From NCBI GenBank assembly GCA_031291445.1, contig JARLJA010000102.1:1-64000 (forward strand): a DNA stretch of 64,000 nt, given 5' to 3'. A program made the position numbers and the translations under genes. Shown here piece by piece: positions 34,176 to 43,208 of the stretch. A model generated the notes under the pieces. The model saw only the letters and a list, made by a program, of their open reading frames with translations. It was not told the DNA's origin and did no database searches. The DNA comes from Xanthobacteraceae bacterium. GTDB lineage: Bacteria; Pseudomonadota; Alphaproteobacteria; Rhizobiales; Xanthobacteraceae. Position 1 is the first letter of the stretch. Each line of letters begins with the position of its first letter.

Positions 34176-35327
34176 TCAGGAACCCGGCCGGGCCGGCAGT
34201 GCCGCGGGCGCGGCCGAGACAGGGGATGACTGCGCCGACCGGACTGCTTCGGGCGCTGGAGAGGGATCGGGCGCAAGCGGCGGCGTGTCGCTGACGGCGC
34301 GCCGTCCGCCGATCTCGACGACGTCGTTCCAGCGCGACAGAAACGCATCCACGCAGGCCGGATCGAACTCCTGCCCTCGTTTCGCGTCGAGGTAGGCGCG
34401 GGCCTGTTCGAGCGGCATCGCCTCCTTGTAGGGGCGCCTGGTCGTCAGCGCGTCGAAAACGTCGGCGACGGCAACGATGCGGGCCGCGATCGGAATTTCC
34501 AATTGCCTGAGCCCGCTGGGATACCCGCTGCCGTCCCATCGTTCGTGATGCGCGGCGGCGATCATCGCGGCAAGCCTGATGAGCTCGCAGTGGCTGTCCG
34601 CGAGAATTTTCGCTCCCACGACCGGATGCGTGCGAATCGTTTCCATCTCGCCCGCGTCCAGTCTCCCGGGCTTCAGCAGGATGCCGTCGGGAATGGCGAC
34701 CTTCCCGACATCGTGCAGGGGCGACGCGAGATAGATGTCGCGGCAAAGCCGCGCATCGAGGCCCAGCTCTTCCGCGATCAGGCGGCTGTATCGCGCGACG
34801 CGAAGCGTATGCTCGCCGGTATCGTTGTCGCGATATTCGACGGCGAGGGCGAGCCGAAGCACGATCTCCTCCTCGCGTTGCAAGAGCTTGTCGGTCGCCG
34901 CGGCGACTTCATTGGCGAGGGACAGGGCCTGGCTGTTGAGCTTCCTGACCGCCGCCCCCAGTTTGATCAGGTTTCTGAGCCTGACCGAGAGCTCCGTTGC
35001 GCGGGGGCGCTTGGGCAGAAAGTCGGTGGCGCCCGCCTCGAGCGCGCGCAGCCGAACCTCCTCGGTCTCGATCGACGTGACCATCACGATCGGAACGTCG
35101 GTGTAGGCCGGAAACGTTCGAAGCTCCCGGATGAACGAAATACCGTCGAGCTTCGGCATGTCGTAGTCGACCAGAACGATGTCGTACTCGAGGTCGCGCG
35201 CAGCGGCGAGGGCGTCGAGCGGGTCGAGAAAGGCGGCCGTCTCCACGGTGCCGTCGGCCTCGATCAGTTGCTTCAGCAACTCGAGAACCGAGCGACTGTC
35301 ATCCACAAGCAGCGCGTGAGCAACCAT
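34176..35327 (-). CDS. HD-GYP response regulator (RpfG-like cyclic-di-GMP phosphodiesterase)
   Basis: A 383-residue cytoplasmic response regulator. The receiver domain (residues 1-120) has Asp9-Asp10 and phospho-acceptor Asp54 in VLVDYDMP, then a coil links to an HD-GYP domain. The HD motif is in SPLHDVGKVAIPDGIL and the GYP motif in HHERWDGSGYPSG, so the key phosphodiesterase residues are present. The C-terminal 40 residues are Pro/Ala/Ser-rich. It should lower cyclic-di-GMP when phosphorylated. The start at 35327 gives a normal receiver N-terminus after AAGGGCCGCGTC. It is divergent from the chemotaxis operon, which suggests linked control of motility. Confidence 0.92.
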   Translation of the reverse strand: MVAHALLVDDSRSVLELLKQLIEADGTVETAAFLDPLDALAAARDLEYDIVLVDYDMPKLDGISFIRELRTFPAYTDVPIVMVTSIETEEVRLRALEAGATDFLPKRPRATELSVRLRNLIKLGAAVRKLNSQALSLANEVAAATDKLLQREEEIVLRLALAVEYRDNDTGEHTLRVARYSRLIAEELGLDARLCRDIYLASPLHDVGKVAIPDGILLKPGRLDAGEMETIRTHPVVGAKILADSHCELIRLAAMIAAAHHERWDGSGYPSGLRQLEIPIAARIVAVADVFDALTTRRPYKEAMPLEQARAYLDAKRGQEFDPACVDAFLSRWNDVVEIGGRRAVSDTPPLAPDPSPAPEAVRSAQSSPVSAAPAALPARPGS

Positions 35328-35606
35328 GACGCGGCCCTTCCGGGCATCGTCCATGAGCCCGACCGATCCCAAGCCGGCGGTCAGCTTCGCGAAGATGGAT
35401 TAATTTCCGTCTAAGCCGGATCTGCCGGCCGAAGCGACGGGCCGCGGCGGCACGATGGCGCGCGTCGTCTTTCTCCAATTCCCGGCGCGCAAGGCGGATC
35501 CTTAGACCTTCATTAACCATTGTCCCGAATAGTTCCATGCATCTCCCGGCTGAGGGAATCTCCAAATACCACCATACCCTTAGCCTATTTCTTATGCAGG
35601 CAGGCA

Positions 35607-35930
35607 ATGCACACCACGTCGAAAAGCCCGAAATGGTCGGTCCGGCTGCCGCGTGACTGCAGCATCTCAGCCATTCGCGGGGTCTACGACCAGATCCGGG
35701 ACGGATTTACCCGTCAGGAGAATCTCGAAATCGATTGCTCCGGCGTCGACAAGGCCGACGTCACCTCGGTCCAACTCCTGGTGTCGACGGCGAAAACGGC
35801 AAATCTCGAAGGCCGCTCGGTGGTGCTCACGGAGGTTTCCACTGCGCTTCGCCAGACGTTTCAGCGCGCCGGCGTCGGCTCCGAGTCTCTGCCTGACCAG
35901 GATCCTCAACAACAGAACGGCAGCAACTGA
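35607..35930 (+). CDS. STAS-domain protein at the head of the chemotaxis operon
   Basis: A 107-residue STAS/anti-sigma-factor-antagonist-like protein. LEIDCSGVDKADVTSVQLLVSTAKTANLEGRSVVLTE has the fold, with the region where a phosphorylated Ser would sit (DVTSVQ). Such proteins often precede cheY-cheA in Rhizobiales chemotaxis operons; the role is unclear. Start at ATG 35607; a longer frame from 35520 has no support. The stop overlaps the cheY start by one base. Confidence 0.8.
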   Translation: MHTTSKSPKWSVRLPRDCSISAIRGVYDQIRDGFTRQENLEIDCSGVDKADVTSVQLLVSTAKTANLEGRSVVLTEVSTALRQTFQRAGVGSESLPDQDPQQQNGSN

Positions 35931-36295
35931 TGGCCAACATCCTCACCGTCGATGATTCGCCAAGCATCCGCCAAATGATCAAGCTCGCCCTGGCGCCGGC
36001 CGGTCACACCGTGCACGAGGCCGGCGACGGCGCCCAGGGACTGGAGAAGGCGAAATCCACCAAAATGGATCTCGTCATCACCGATCTCAACATGCCGGTG
36101 ATGAGCGGCATGGACCTGATCAAGGCCCTGCGGGCGCTTCCGACCCAGGTCGGCCTGCCGATCGTCTTCCTCACCACCGAATCGGACGACGGGATCAAGC
36201 AGCAGGCCAAGAGCGCCGGCGCGACCGCGTGGATCACCAAGCCGTTCAAATCCGAGCAACTCATCGCCGTCGTCAACAAACTGGTCCGGTCATGA
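35930..36295 (+). CDS. cheY: Chemotaxis response regulator CheY
   Basis: A 121-residue single-domain receiver. Asp8/Asp9, phospho-acceptor Asp52 (DLVITDLNMPVMSG), Thr82/83 and Lys104 (WITKPFK) are all in place. When phosphorylated by CheA it should bind the flagellar switch or act as a phosphate sink. The ATG shares a base with the STAS gene stop and the end overlaps cheA by 4 bases. Confidence 0.95.
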   Translation: MANILTVDDSPSIRQMIKLALAPAGHTVHEAGDGAQGLEKAKSTKMDLVITDLNMPVMSGMDLIKALRALPTQVGLPIVFLTTESDDGIKQQAKSAGATAWITKPFKSEQLIAVVNKLVRS

Positions 36296-38343
36296 CCGCT
36301 GTCGATCCGGTCGAAGTCTTCCGCCAGGAAGCAAGCGAACTTTTCGAAGCCCTCGAAATCGCGTTGCTCGATCTGATCGACCGGCCCGACGACCATGACC
36401 TGGTCGATTCGGCCTTTCGCGCGCTGCACACCATCAAGGGTTCGGGCGCGATGTTCGGATTCGTCCAGGTCGCGGCGTTCACGCATGAATTCGAGACGGC
36501 GTTCGACCTGGTGCGCAAGGGCGAGGTCAAGCCGACCGGGGACCTCATTTCCGTCGCGCTGACCGCGAAGGACTATATCCGCGGGCTGATCGAGGCCCCG
36601 GAGACGATGGATTCGATCATCGGGGACGCGATCCTGGACGATCTGAGGCGGTTGGTCGATCCGGCCCGCGCCGCCAAACCGTTGGCCGCCGCCCCGGCCG
36701 TCGAGCAACCATCGGCGTCCGGCGCGGGTTGGCAGCTTCACCTCGAATTCGAGAGCCACATCCTTCGCAACGGATCCAATCCCCTCGACTACCTGGACGA
36801 TCTCAGGAGCCTCGGCTCCTGCTTCGTCGTCGCCGTGGTGGACGATGTTCCGACGCTCGACGAGCTCGAGCCGGAATACTGTTACCTGAAATGGGATGTC
36901 ACGCTGAGCAGCGCGTGCAGCCGCGCGGCGGTCGAAGACGTCTTCATGTTCGTCCGGGATGAAATGCAGCTGCGGATCGATCCCATCACCGCCGATCGGG
37001 TCGAAACGCCGCCGAAGGCCGCTGCGGTCGCGCCGGAGCCCGCGCGCGAGGCCCGGCCCGATCTTCAGCTCGACCTCCTGCCGAAATCGGAAACCGCCAC
37101 GAAGGAAAGTGGCGACACGTCGACAAGCGAGAAGAAGCGCGACGACGGCCGCCGGCCCGACGATCGGCAGATCGCGACGGTCCGCATCCCGGCTCAACGC
37201 CTCGACGAGTTGATGGATCGCGTCGGCGAACTGGTGATTGCGCAGGCGCGCCTCAGCCAGCTCGCGGCCGCGGGAGACGATCTTTCCATCAAGATGATCG
37301 CCGAGGAGATCGAGCGGCTCGCGGCCAGTCTGCGCGACACCACCATGGGCGCGCGCATGGTGCCGATCGGCTCGCTGTTCTCCCGCTTCCGGCGCCTGGT
37401 TCACGACCTGTCGCGTGACCTGGGCAAGCCCGTCGAGTTCGTCACCTCGGGTGAAGACACCGAGCTCGACAAGACCATGATCGAATGCCTCGCCGACCCG
37501 CTCGTCCACCTGATCCGCAACGCCATCGATCACGGCATCGAGGACACTGCGCGCCGCACGGCCGCCGGAAAGACCGAGCAGGGCAGGATCGAATTGACGG
37601 CCACCCATTCCGGCGCGCAGGTCCTCGTGACCGTGAGCGACAACGGCGGGGGCCTCGACACCGCCCGCATCCGCGCCAAGGCCGAGGACCAGGGGCTGAT
37701 CGCGCCCGGCGCCGTGATGTCCGACCAGGATATTCATCAGTTCTTGTTTCACCCCGGCTTCTCGACGGCGCAGACCGTTTCGGCGCTGTCGGGGCGCGGC
37801 GTCGGGATGGACGTCGTCAAGCGAACGATCGAGAACATGCGCGGCTCCATCGATCTCGCCACCGTGCCGGGTCAGGGCGCCAGCGTGACGCTGCGCCTGC
37901 CGCTCACGCTCGCGATCATCGAAGGGCTGCTGATCCGCGTCGACGAAGGCCACTACATCATCCCGCTGTCCGCGGTGGAGGAATGCGTCGAACTGACCGC
38001 CGCCGACGAGCGTTCGCGGGGGCGCAATTTCCTCAACGTGCGCGGCGATCTCGTTCCGTTCCTCCGGCTGCGCGACCTGTTCGGCACGCCGGGCTCGCCG
38101 GAGCGTCACCAGAAGACCATCATCATATCCACCGGCGACACCCGCGTCGGGCTGGTCGCCGACCAGATCATCGGCAACCACCAGACCGTGATCAAGTCGC
38201 TGTCGAAACTGCATTCCGACGTCACGATGTTCTCCGGCGCGACCATTCTGGGCGACGGCAGCGCGGCGCTGATTCTCGACATCGCGCAGCTGGTGGCGCT
38301 CGCCCAGTCCCAATCCGAGAAACAGCAGAACAGGGCCGCCTGA
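36292..38343 (+). CDS. cheA: Chemotaxis histidine kinase CheA
   Basis: A 683-residue class II histidine kinase. The P1 phosphotransfer domain has His46 in RALHTIKGSGAMFGF. A P2-like segment and an Ala/Pro/Lys-rich linker follow. The P3 dimerisation region begins around RIPAQRLDELMDRVGELVIAQ, and P4 has the N box HLIRNAIDHGIED, DNGGGLD and GRGVGMDVVK. P5 (LPLTLAIIEGLLIRVDE) binds CheW and receptors. It phosphorylates CheY and CheB. The start ATG overlaps the cheY stop and its own stop overlaps the cheW start. Confidence 0.97.
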   Translation: MTAVDPVEVFRQEASELFEALEIALLDLIDRPDDHDLVDSAFRALHTIKGSGAMFGFVQVAAFTHEFETAFDLVRKGEVKPTGDLISVALTAKDYIRGLIEAPETMDSIIGDAILDDLRRLVDPARAAKPLAAAPAVEQPSASGAGWQLHLEFESHILRNGSNPLDYLDDLRSLGSCFVVAVVDDVPTLDELEPEYCYLKWDVTLSSACSRAAVEDVFMFVRDEMQLRIDPITADRVETPPKAAAVAPEPAREARPDLQLDLLPKSETATKESGDTSTSEKKRDDGRRPDDRQIATVRIPAQRLDELMDRVGELVIAQARLSQLAAAGDDLSIKMIAEEIERLAASLRDTTMGARMVPIGSLFSRFRRLVHDLSRDLGKPVEFVTSGEDTELDKTMIECLADPLVHLIRNAIDHGIEDTARRTAAGKTEQGRIELTATHSGAQVLVTVSDNGGGLDTARIRAKAEDQGLIAPGAVMSDQDIHQFLFHPGFSTAQTVSALSGRGVGMDVVKRTIENMRGSIDLATVPGQGASVTLRLPLTLAIIEGLLIRVDEGHYIIPLSAVEECVELTAADERSRGRNFLNVRGDLVPFLRLRDLFGTPGSPERHQKTIIISTGDTRVGLVADQIIGNHQTVIKSLSKLHSDVTMFSGATILGDGSAALILDIAQLVALAQSQSEKQQNRAA

Positions 38344-38816
38344 TGAACCCGGACATCAAGCACGACAGCGTCGGGACGCACGCCGCCGATTCCATCCAGG
38401 TGCTGATGGTCGGCCTCGGGGACGAGACGTTCGCGCTCGATGCCGGGTTCGTCCGCGAGATCATCGATCCGGTGCCGGCGACGCGCGTGGCCGGCGCGCG
38501 GGCGTTCCTGCCGAGCGTGATCAACGTGCGCGGCAACGTCATCCCGCTGGCCGATCTGCGGATCCGGTTCGGGATGCAGGTCGAGGCCGATTCGGCGGAC
38601 ACCCGGATCGTGGTCATCGAGATCGACATCGGCGGCGACCCGGTGCTCGTCGGGGTGATCGCCGACAAGGTGTACGAGGTGACGGAGATCTCCCGGGCCA
38701 ACGTGCAGCAGACGCCGCGCGTCGGCATGCACTGGCGGCCGGAATTCATCCGTTTCATCACCAAATGGCGTGAAGAGTTCGTCATCATTCCCAACATGGA
38801 GCGCATCCTCAGTTGA
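38343..38816 (+). CDS. cheW: Chemotaxis adaptor CheW (first copy)
   Basis: A 157-residue CheW-domain protein that couples receptors to Che[24 protein letters not shown] and [24 protein letters not shown] carry the conserved core including the NxRG motif. The start shares one base with the cheA stop. A second, different CheW lies after the receptor gene. Confidence 0.93.
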   Translation: MNPDIKHDSVGTHAADSIQVLMVGLGDETFALDAGFVREIIDPVPATRVAGARAFLPSVINVRGNVIPLADLRIRFGMQVEADSADTRIVVIEIDIGGDPVLVGVIADKVYEVTEISRANVQQTPRVGMHWRPEFIRFITKWREEFVIIPNMERILS

Positions 38817-38850
38817 TGCGGATCCTTCGCGAAGATCACAGGGGCTGAAA

Positions 38851-40677
38851 ATGAGATTCACCATAAAAGCGAAGCTGGCGAGCGCGTTCGGGATCGTCAT
38901 TCTGCTGTCGATGATCGCCGGCGCCGTCGCCTACCTCAAGCTGAGCGACATGGTCGCCACGGCGGAAAATCTGGTCGCGAGCGCCAGCCGGATGGAAAAG
39001 GCGGCGGAGCTCGAAAAGAACATGCTGCTGCAGATCCGTGCCGAGAAGAACATCATCGTCTCGACGTCCGATTCCGAGATCGAGCGGTTCGGCGCCGAGA
39101 TCGAAAAACTGCGGGCTGACCTTCTCAAGACCAAGGAAGACATTCTCGCCACCGCCACCGAAGGCGGCAAGAAGATCATCGAGCGCTTCACCGCAGCCTA
39201 CAACAACATGGTCGTGGCGCAGGGCCAGTCCATCAAGCTCGTGAAAGCGAACGAGAAGGCCAAGGCGGCCGAGCACTCCATGACCGATGGCCGCAAGGCC
39301 GCGGGCGAGGCCATGGAAGTCGCCAACGACTACGTCGACTTCGTCAAGAAGGCGATGGCGGACCGGGCCGAGCAGGCGAAGGCCGACGGCAGTCATGCCC
39401 AGCTCCTGCTGCTGACGTTGGTGATCGCCTCGCTGGTGATCGCGGCTGCAGCGGCGATCTGGATCGCGATGAACATCAGTCGGGGACTCGGCCATGCCGT
39501 CCAGCTTGCCGACGCCGTCGCCATCGGCGACCTCAGCCGGAAGATCGAGGCGTCGAGCAACGACGAGGTCGGCGATCTGATCAAGTCGCTCAATGCGATG
39601 ACGGTGAACCTCAATGCCAGCGCCAAGGTGGCCGACGAGATCGCCGGCGGCAACCTGCTGATCGAGGCCAAGCGCCTGTCCGACAAGGATACGCTCGGCA
39701 TCGCGCTCGAACGCATGGTCGAGAAGCTTCGCGTCATCGTCTCCGAAGCGCTGATCGCCGCCCAGAACGTCTCCGCCGGCAGCCAGGAACTGTCGGCCAG
39801 CGCCGAGCAGCTCTCGCAGGGAGCGACCGAGCAGGCGTCTTCGGCGGAAGAGGCGTCGTCCTCGATGGAGGAGATGGCTTCCAACGTGAAGCAGAACGCC
39901 GAGAACGCCAACCAGACCGAGAAGATCGCCGCCCAATCCGCCAAGGACGCGGAGGCCAGCGGCGTCGCGGTCGGTCGCGCGGTCGAAGCGATGCAGACGA
40001 TTGCCGAGAAGATCACGATCGTGCAGGAGATCGCCCGGCAGACCGACCTGCTGGCGCTCAATGCGGCGGTGGAAGCGGCCCGCGCCGGCGAGCACGGCAA
40101 GGGCTTCGCGGTGGTCGCGTCCGAAGTCCGCAAGCTCGCCGAGCGCAGTCAGGCCGCCGCGGCCGAGATCGGCGCGCTGTCGACCGAAACGGTCAAGGTC
40201 GCCCAGGAGGCCGGCTCCATGCTCGCCAAGCTGGTTCCCGACATCAAGAAGACCGCGGAGCTGGTCGAGGAGATCACGTCGGCCTGCCGCGAGCAGGACG
40301 TCGGATCCTCGCAGATCAACCAGGCGATCCAGCAGCTCGACAAGGTCGGCCAGCAGAACGCCAGCGCGTCGGAGCAGGTGTCGTCGACGTCGGAGGAGCT
40401 CGCGTCCCAGGCCGAGCAGCTGCAATCGACCATCGCGTATTTCCGCATCGAACAGGCGCGGAATGAGACCCGGGCGGCCGCGCCTTCGATCGACAGGGCG
40501 GTCGGTCAATTGCGCGCCAAGGCGGCGAGCATGGCGGCGGCCGACCGCGGTGCGAAGAAGCCGGCCGCTTTCGCCAAGCCGGCCCGCCCGGCCAAGGCCG
40601 CGAGCGGCGGCGGAGGTTTCGCCTTCGAATTGGGCGACGGCGGGGACGACCACGACGCGGAATTCCACCGCCAGTGA
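38851..40677 (+). CDS. Methyl-accepting chemotaxis protein of the che operon
   Basis: A 608-residue transmembrane receptor. TM1 is near residues 8-30 ([21 protein letters not shown]), followed by a four-helix-bundle-type periplasmic domain of about 150 residues, TM2 ([20 protein letters not shown]), HAMP, and the cytoplasmic domain with [20 protein letters not shown] at the hairpin tip. The C-terminus is long and Ala/Lys/Pro-rich with a Gly-Asp end ([14 protein letters not shown]), and no NWETF-like pentapeptide. The start at 38851 follows GGGGCTGAAA. Gene position suggests it is the cognate receptor of this pathway. Confidence 0.94.
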   Translation: MRFTIKAKLASAFGIVILLSMIAGAVAYLKLSDMVATAENLVASASRMEKAAELEKNMLLQIRAEKNIIVSTSDSEIERFGAEIEKLRADLLKTKEDILATATEGGKKIIERFTAAYNNMVVAQGQSIKLVKANEKAKAAEHSMTDGRKAAGEAMEVANDYVDFVKKAMADRAEQAKADGSHAQLLLLTLVIASLVIAAAAAIWIAMNISRGLGHAVQLADAVAIGDLSRKIEASSNDEVGDLIKSLNAMTVNLNASAKVADEIAGGNLLIEAKRLSDKDTLGIALERMVEKLRVIVSEALIAAQNVSAGSQELSASAEQLSQGATEQASSAEEASSSMEEMASNVKQNAENANQTEKIAAQSAKDAEASGVAVGRAVEAMQTIAEKITIVQEIARQTDLLALNAAVEAARAGEHGKGFAVVASEVRKLAERSQAAAAEIGALSTETVKVAQEAGSMLAKLVPDIKKTAELVEEITSACREQDVGSSQINQAIQQLDKVGQQNASASEQVSSTSEELASQAEQLQSTIAYFRIEQARNETRAAAPSIDRAVGQLRAKAASMAAADRGAKKPAAFAKPARPAKAASGGGGFAFELGDGGDDHDAEFHRQ

Positions 40678-40742
40678 CCAAACGATCCGTCCCTCCTCCG
40701 GGAGAGGCGGATCGATCTTCGGGGCTCTCTGGGAGCGTGACC

Positions 40743-41231
40743 ATGGCCGAAACGGCGCAGTACCTGACTCTCGGCCTCGCCGGGGAGACGTTCGGGATCA
40801 GCATTCGAAACGTCCGCGAGATTCTCGACATGCGGCCGATCTCGCGGCTGCCGCACGCGCCGAACTTCCTGCTGGGAATGATCGACGTGCGCGGCAGCGG
40901 ATATCCGATCGTCGATCTGCGGACCAAGCTGGATCTGCCGAGCGTCGCGGCGACGGAAGCGACCCGTATCATCATTCTCGACGTGCCGATGGATCAGCGC
41001 CTGGTCGGCGTCGGGTTCGTCGCGGACTGCGTGTTCGAGGTGACGGATATCGACGAAAGCCAGATCGAGCCGCCGCCGTCGGTCGGGGGGCGCTGGAAAT
41101 CCGATTATCTCGCGGGGATCGGCCGCAAGGGCGAGAAGTTCGTGATGATCTTCGATCTCGCCCGGCTGATGGCGTCCGCGGACATGTCGCAACATCCCGA
41201 GGTTGGATCCGGCGCGTCTTTCGCGGCTTAG
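40743..41231 (+). CDS. cheW: Chemotaxis adaptor CheW (second copy)
   Basis: A 162-residue CheW-domain protein. YLTLGLAGETFGISIRNVREILDM and PNFLLGMIDVRGSGYPIVDLRTKL are the key blocks. The ATG at 40743 has GGGAG seven bases upstream; a GTG at 40674 that overlaps the receptor stop (GTGA) would add 23 residues and cannot be ruled out. It is only modestly similar to the first CheW, so the two may serve different receptors. Confidence 0.92.
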   Translation: MAETAQYLTLGLAGETFGISIRNVREILDMRPISRLPHAPNFLLGMIDVRGSGYPIVDLRTKLDLPSVAATEATRIIILDVPMDQRLVGVGFVADCVFEVTDIDESQIEPPPSVGGRWKSDYLAGIGRKGEKFVMIFDLARLMASADMSQHPEVGSGASFAA

Positions 41232-41248
41232 GTTCGGAAAGATGCCAG

Positions 41249-42091
41249 ATGTCGGAAGCGGCAGCACAACTATCGGATCGCCACTTTCGTTCGGTCGCCG
41301 AGCTGATCGAACAGGAGGTCGGGATCAGGCTGCCCGCCGGCAAGCGCTTCATGCTGGAGGGGCGGCTTCACAAGCGGGCTCGCGCCCTTGATTGCACCGG
41401 CTTGAACGAATACGTCGAACGTCTGTTTGATCACGCGCAATTCGAGACCGAGCTCGTCCACCTGATCGACTGCGTGACGACGAACAAGACCGATTTCTTT
41501 CGCGAGCCGACGCATTTCACCTTCATGAGGGACGTCGCGGTTCCGTCGCTCCTCGACGCCCGCCGTCGCCGCTCCAACGGGCTCAAGGTCTGGAGCGCCG
41601 CGAGTTCCACGGGCATGGAAGCCTATACGGCCGCGATCGTGCTCGACGACATGATCAGAAGCGGCGGCCGGTTTCAGTTTCGCATCCTCGGAACGGATAT
41701 CTCGACCGGTGTCCTGCGTCTCGCGAGGGCCGGAATCTATACGCGGGAAATGATCGCGCCTGTCCCTCCGGATCTGGTGCGACGCTACTTCCTCGCCGCC
41801 AAGGACCCGTCGCGGGATGAAGTGCGCGTGGTGCCCGAATTGCGGCGATTGACCCATTTCATGCGCATGAACCTGATGGACGCGACCTACCCGGTCGACT
41901 GCGACGTCGACATCATCTTCTGCCGCAACGTCCTGATCTATTTCGACAAGCAGAATCAGCGCAAGGTCGTGGACCGGCTTTGCCATCATCTTCGTCCCGG
42001 CGGCTACCTCATGGTCGGGCATTCGGAGTCCATGGTCCATGCCGGGGTGCCTCACCTGCGGCAGGTCCAGCCAACGATTTTCCAGGTCTAG
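41249..42091 (+). CDS. cheR: Chemotaxis protein methyltransferase CheR
   Basis: A 280-residue SAM-dependent enzyme that methylates receptor glutamates. LVHLIDCVTTNKTDFFREPTHF, VWSAASSTGMEAYTAAIVL (SAM-binding motif, with S-T-G-M-E in place of the usual S-x-G-E-E-x-Y), LGTDISTGVLRLARAGIY and DVDIIFCRNVLIYFDKQNQ are the diagnostic blocks. It starts at ATG 41249, 17 bases after the second cheW. Confidence 0.95.
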   Translation: MSEAAAQLSDRHFRSVAELIEQEVGIRLPAGKRFMLEGRLHKRARALDCTGLNEYVERLFDHAQFETELVHLIDCVTTNKTDFFREPTHFTFMRDVAVPSLLDARRRRSNGLKVWSAASSTGMEAYTAAIVLDDMIRSGGRFQFRILGTDISTGVLRLARAGIYTREMIAPVPPDLVRRYFLAAKDPSRDEVRVVPELRRLTHFMRMNLMDATYPVDCDVDIIFCRNVLIYFDKQNQRKVVDRLCHHLRPGGYLMVGHSESMVHAGVPHLRQVQPTIFQV

Positions 42092-42108
42092 CGAGCGGAG
42101 CCGATCAC

Positions 42109-43203
42109 ATGCCCAAGAGCAAAGTATCCGTCCTGATCGTGGACGACTCCGCCTCCGTGCGTCAGATCCTGACGTCGATCCTCAACGAGGACCCCGACAT
42201 CGAGGTCATGGCGGCGGCCTCGGACCCGTTTGTGGCCGCGAAGCGGCTGCAGGAGGAGTTGCCCGACGTCATCATTCTCGACATCGAGATGCCGCGCATG
42301 GACGGGCTGACCTTTCTCCGGAAGATCATGTCGCAGCGCCCGATCCCGGTCATCATCTGCTCGACGCTGACGGAGCAGGGGTCCGACCAGATGTTCGCCG
42401 CCTTCGAGGCGGGGGCCGTCGATATCGTGCCGAAGCCGAGGATCGAAACCCGCCAGGCGCTTCTGGAGGCGTCGACGCGGCTGCGCGAGGCCGTCAAGTC
42501 GGCGGCCCGCGCCCGGGTCCGGCCGCGCAACGCGGTGCGTCCCGTGATCGAGGCCAAGCTGACCGCCGATGCCATCATCCCGCCGCCGGTCCAGGGCCGG
42601 TCGCGGCCCGCGACCGAGCGTATCGTCTGCATCGGCGCGTCGACCGGCGGCACGGAAGCGCTGCGCGACGTGCTCGAGGCGTTGCCGGCGGATTGCCCCG
42701 GCATTCTCATCGTCCAGCACATGCCGCAGGGTTTCACCGCGGCATTCGCCAAGCGTCTGGACAGCCTGTGCGAGATCAACGTGAAGGAAGCCGAGGACGG
42801 CGAACCGGTGCTGCCCGGTTGCGCCTACATCGCCCCCGGCAGCCGTCACCTGCTGGTGCAGCGCATCGGCCTGAGATACCAGGTCGCGATCAAGGACGGG
42901 CCGCCGGTGTCGCGCCATCGGCCTTCGGCCGACGTCCTGTTTCGCTCCGCGGCCCAGCATGCCGGCGCCAACGCGCTGGGGATCATCATGACGGGGATGG
43001 GCGACGACGGCGCCAAGGGGCTCCTCGAGATGCGCAAGCTGGGCGCGACGACGCGGGGGCAGGACGAGGACAGCTGCGTGGTGTTCGGCATGCCGAAGGA
43101 AGCGATCGCCTGCGGCGCGGTTCAGAAGGTCGTGTCGCTGGCGCAGATCGCGAGGGAAATCATGCTCTGGCACAATGCGGGGCAGGCGGCGCTGGTGGAT
43201 TGA
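42109..43203 (+). CDS. cheB: Chemotaxis methylesterase CheB
   Basis: A 364-residue protein with an N-terminal receiver (Asp12/13, Asp58 in VIILDIEMPRMDG) and a C-terminal methylesterase. The catalytic Ser lies in CIGASTGGTEAL, the His in LIVQHMPQGFT and the Asp in MTGMGDDGAKG. It removes methyl groups from receptors when phosphorylated by CheA, completing adaptation with CheR. No CheD gene is found nearby. Starts 17 bases after cheR. Confidence 0.96.
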   Translation: MPKSKVSVLIVDDSASVRQILTSILNEDPDIEVMAAASDPFVAAKRLQEELPDVIILDIEMPRMDGLTFLRKIMSQRPIPVIICSTLTEQGSDQMFAAFEAGAVDIVPKPRIETRQALLEASTRLREAVKSAARARVRPRNAVRPVIEAKLTADAIIPPPVQGRSRPATERIVCIGASTGGTEALRDVLEALPADCPGILIVQHMPQGFTAAFAKRLDSLCEINVKEAEDGEPVLPGCAYIAPGSRHLLVQRIGLRYQVAIKDGPPVSRHRPSADVLFRSAAQHAGANALGIIMTGMGDDGAKGLLEMRKLGATTRGQDEDSCVVFGMPKEAIACGAVQKVVSLAQIAREIMLWHNAGQAALVD

Positions 43204-43208
43204 GGAAC

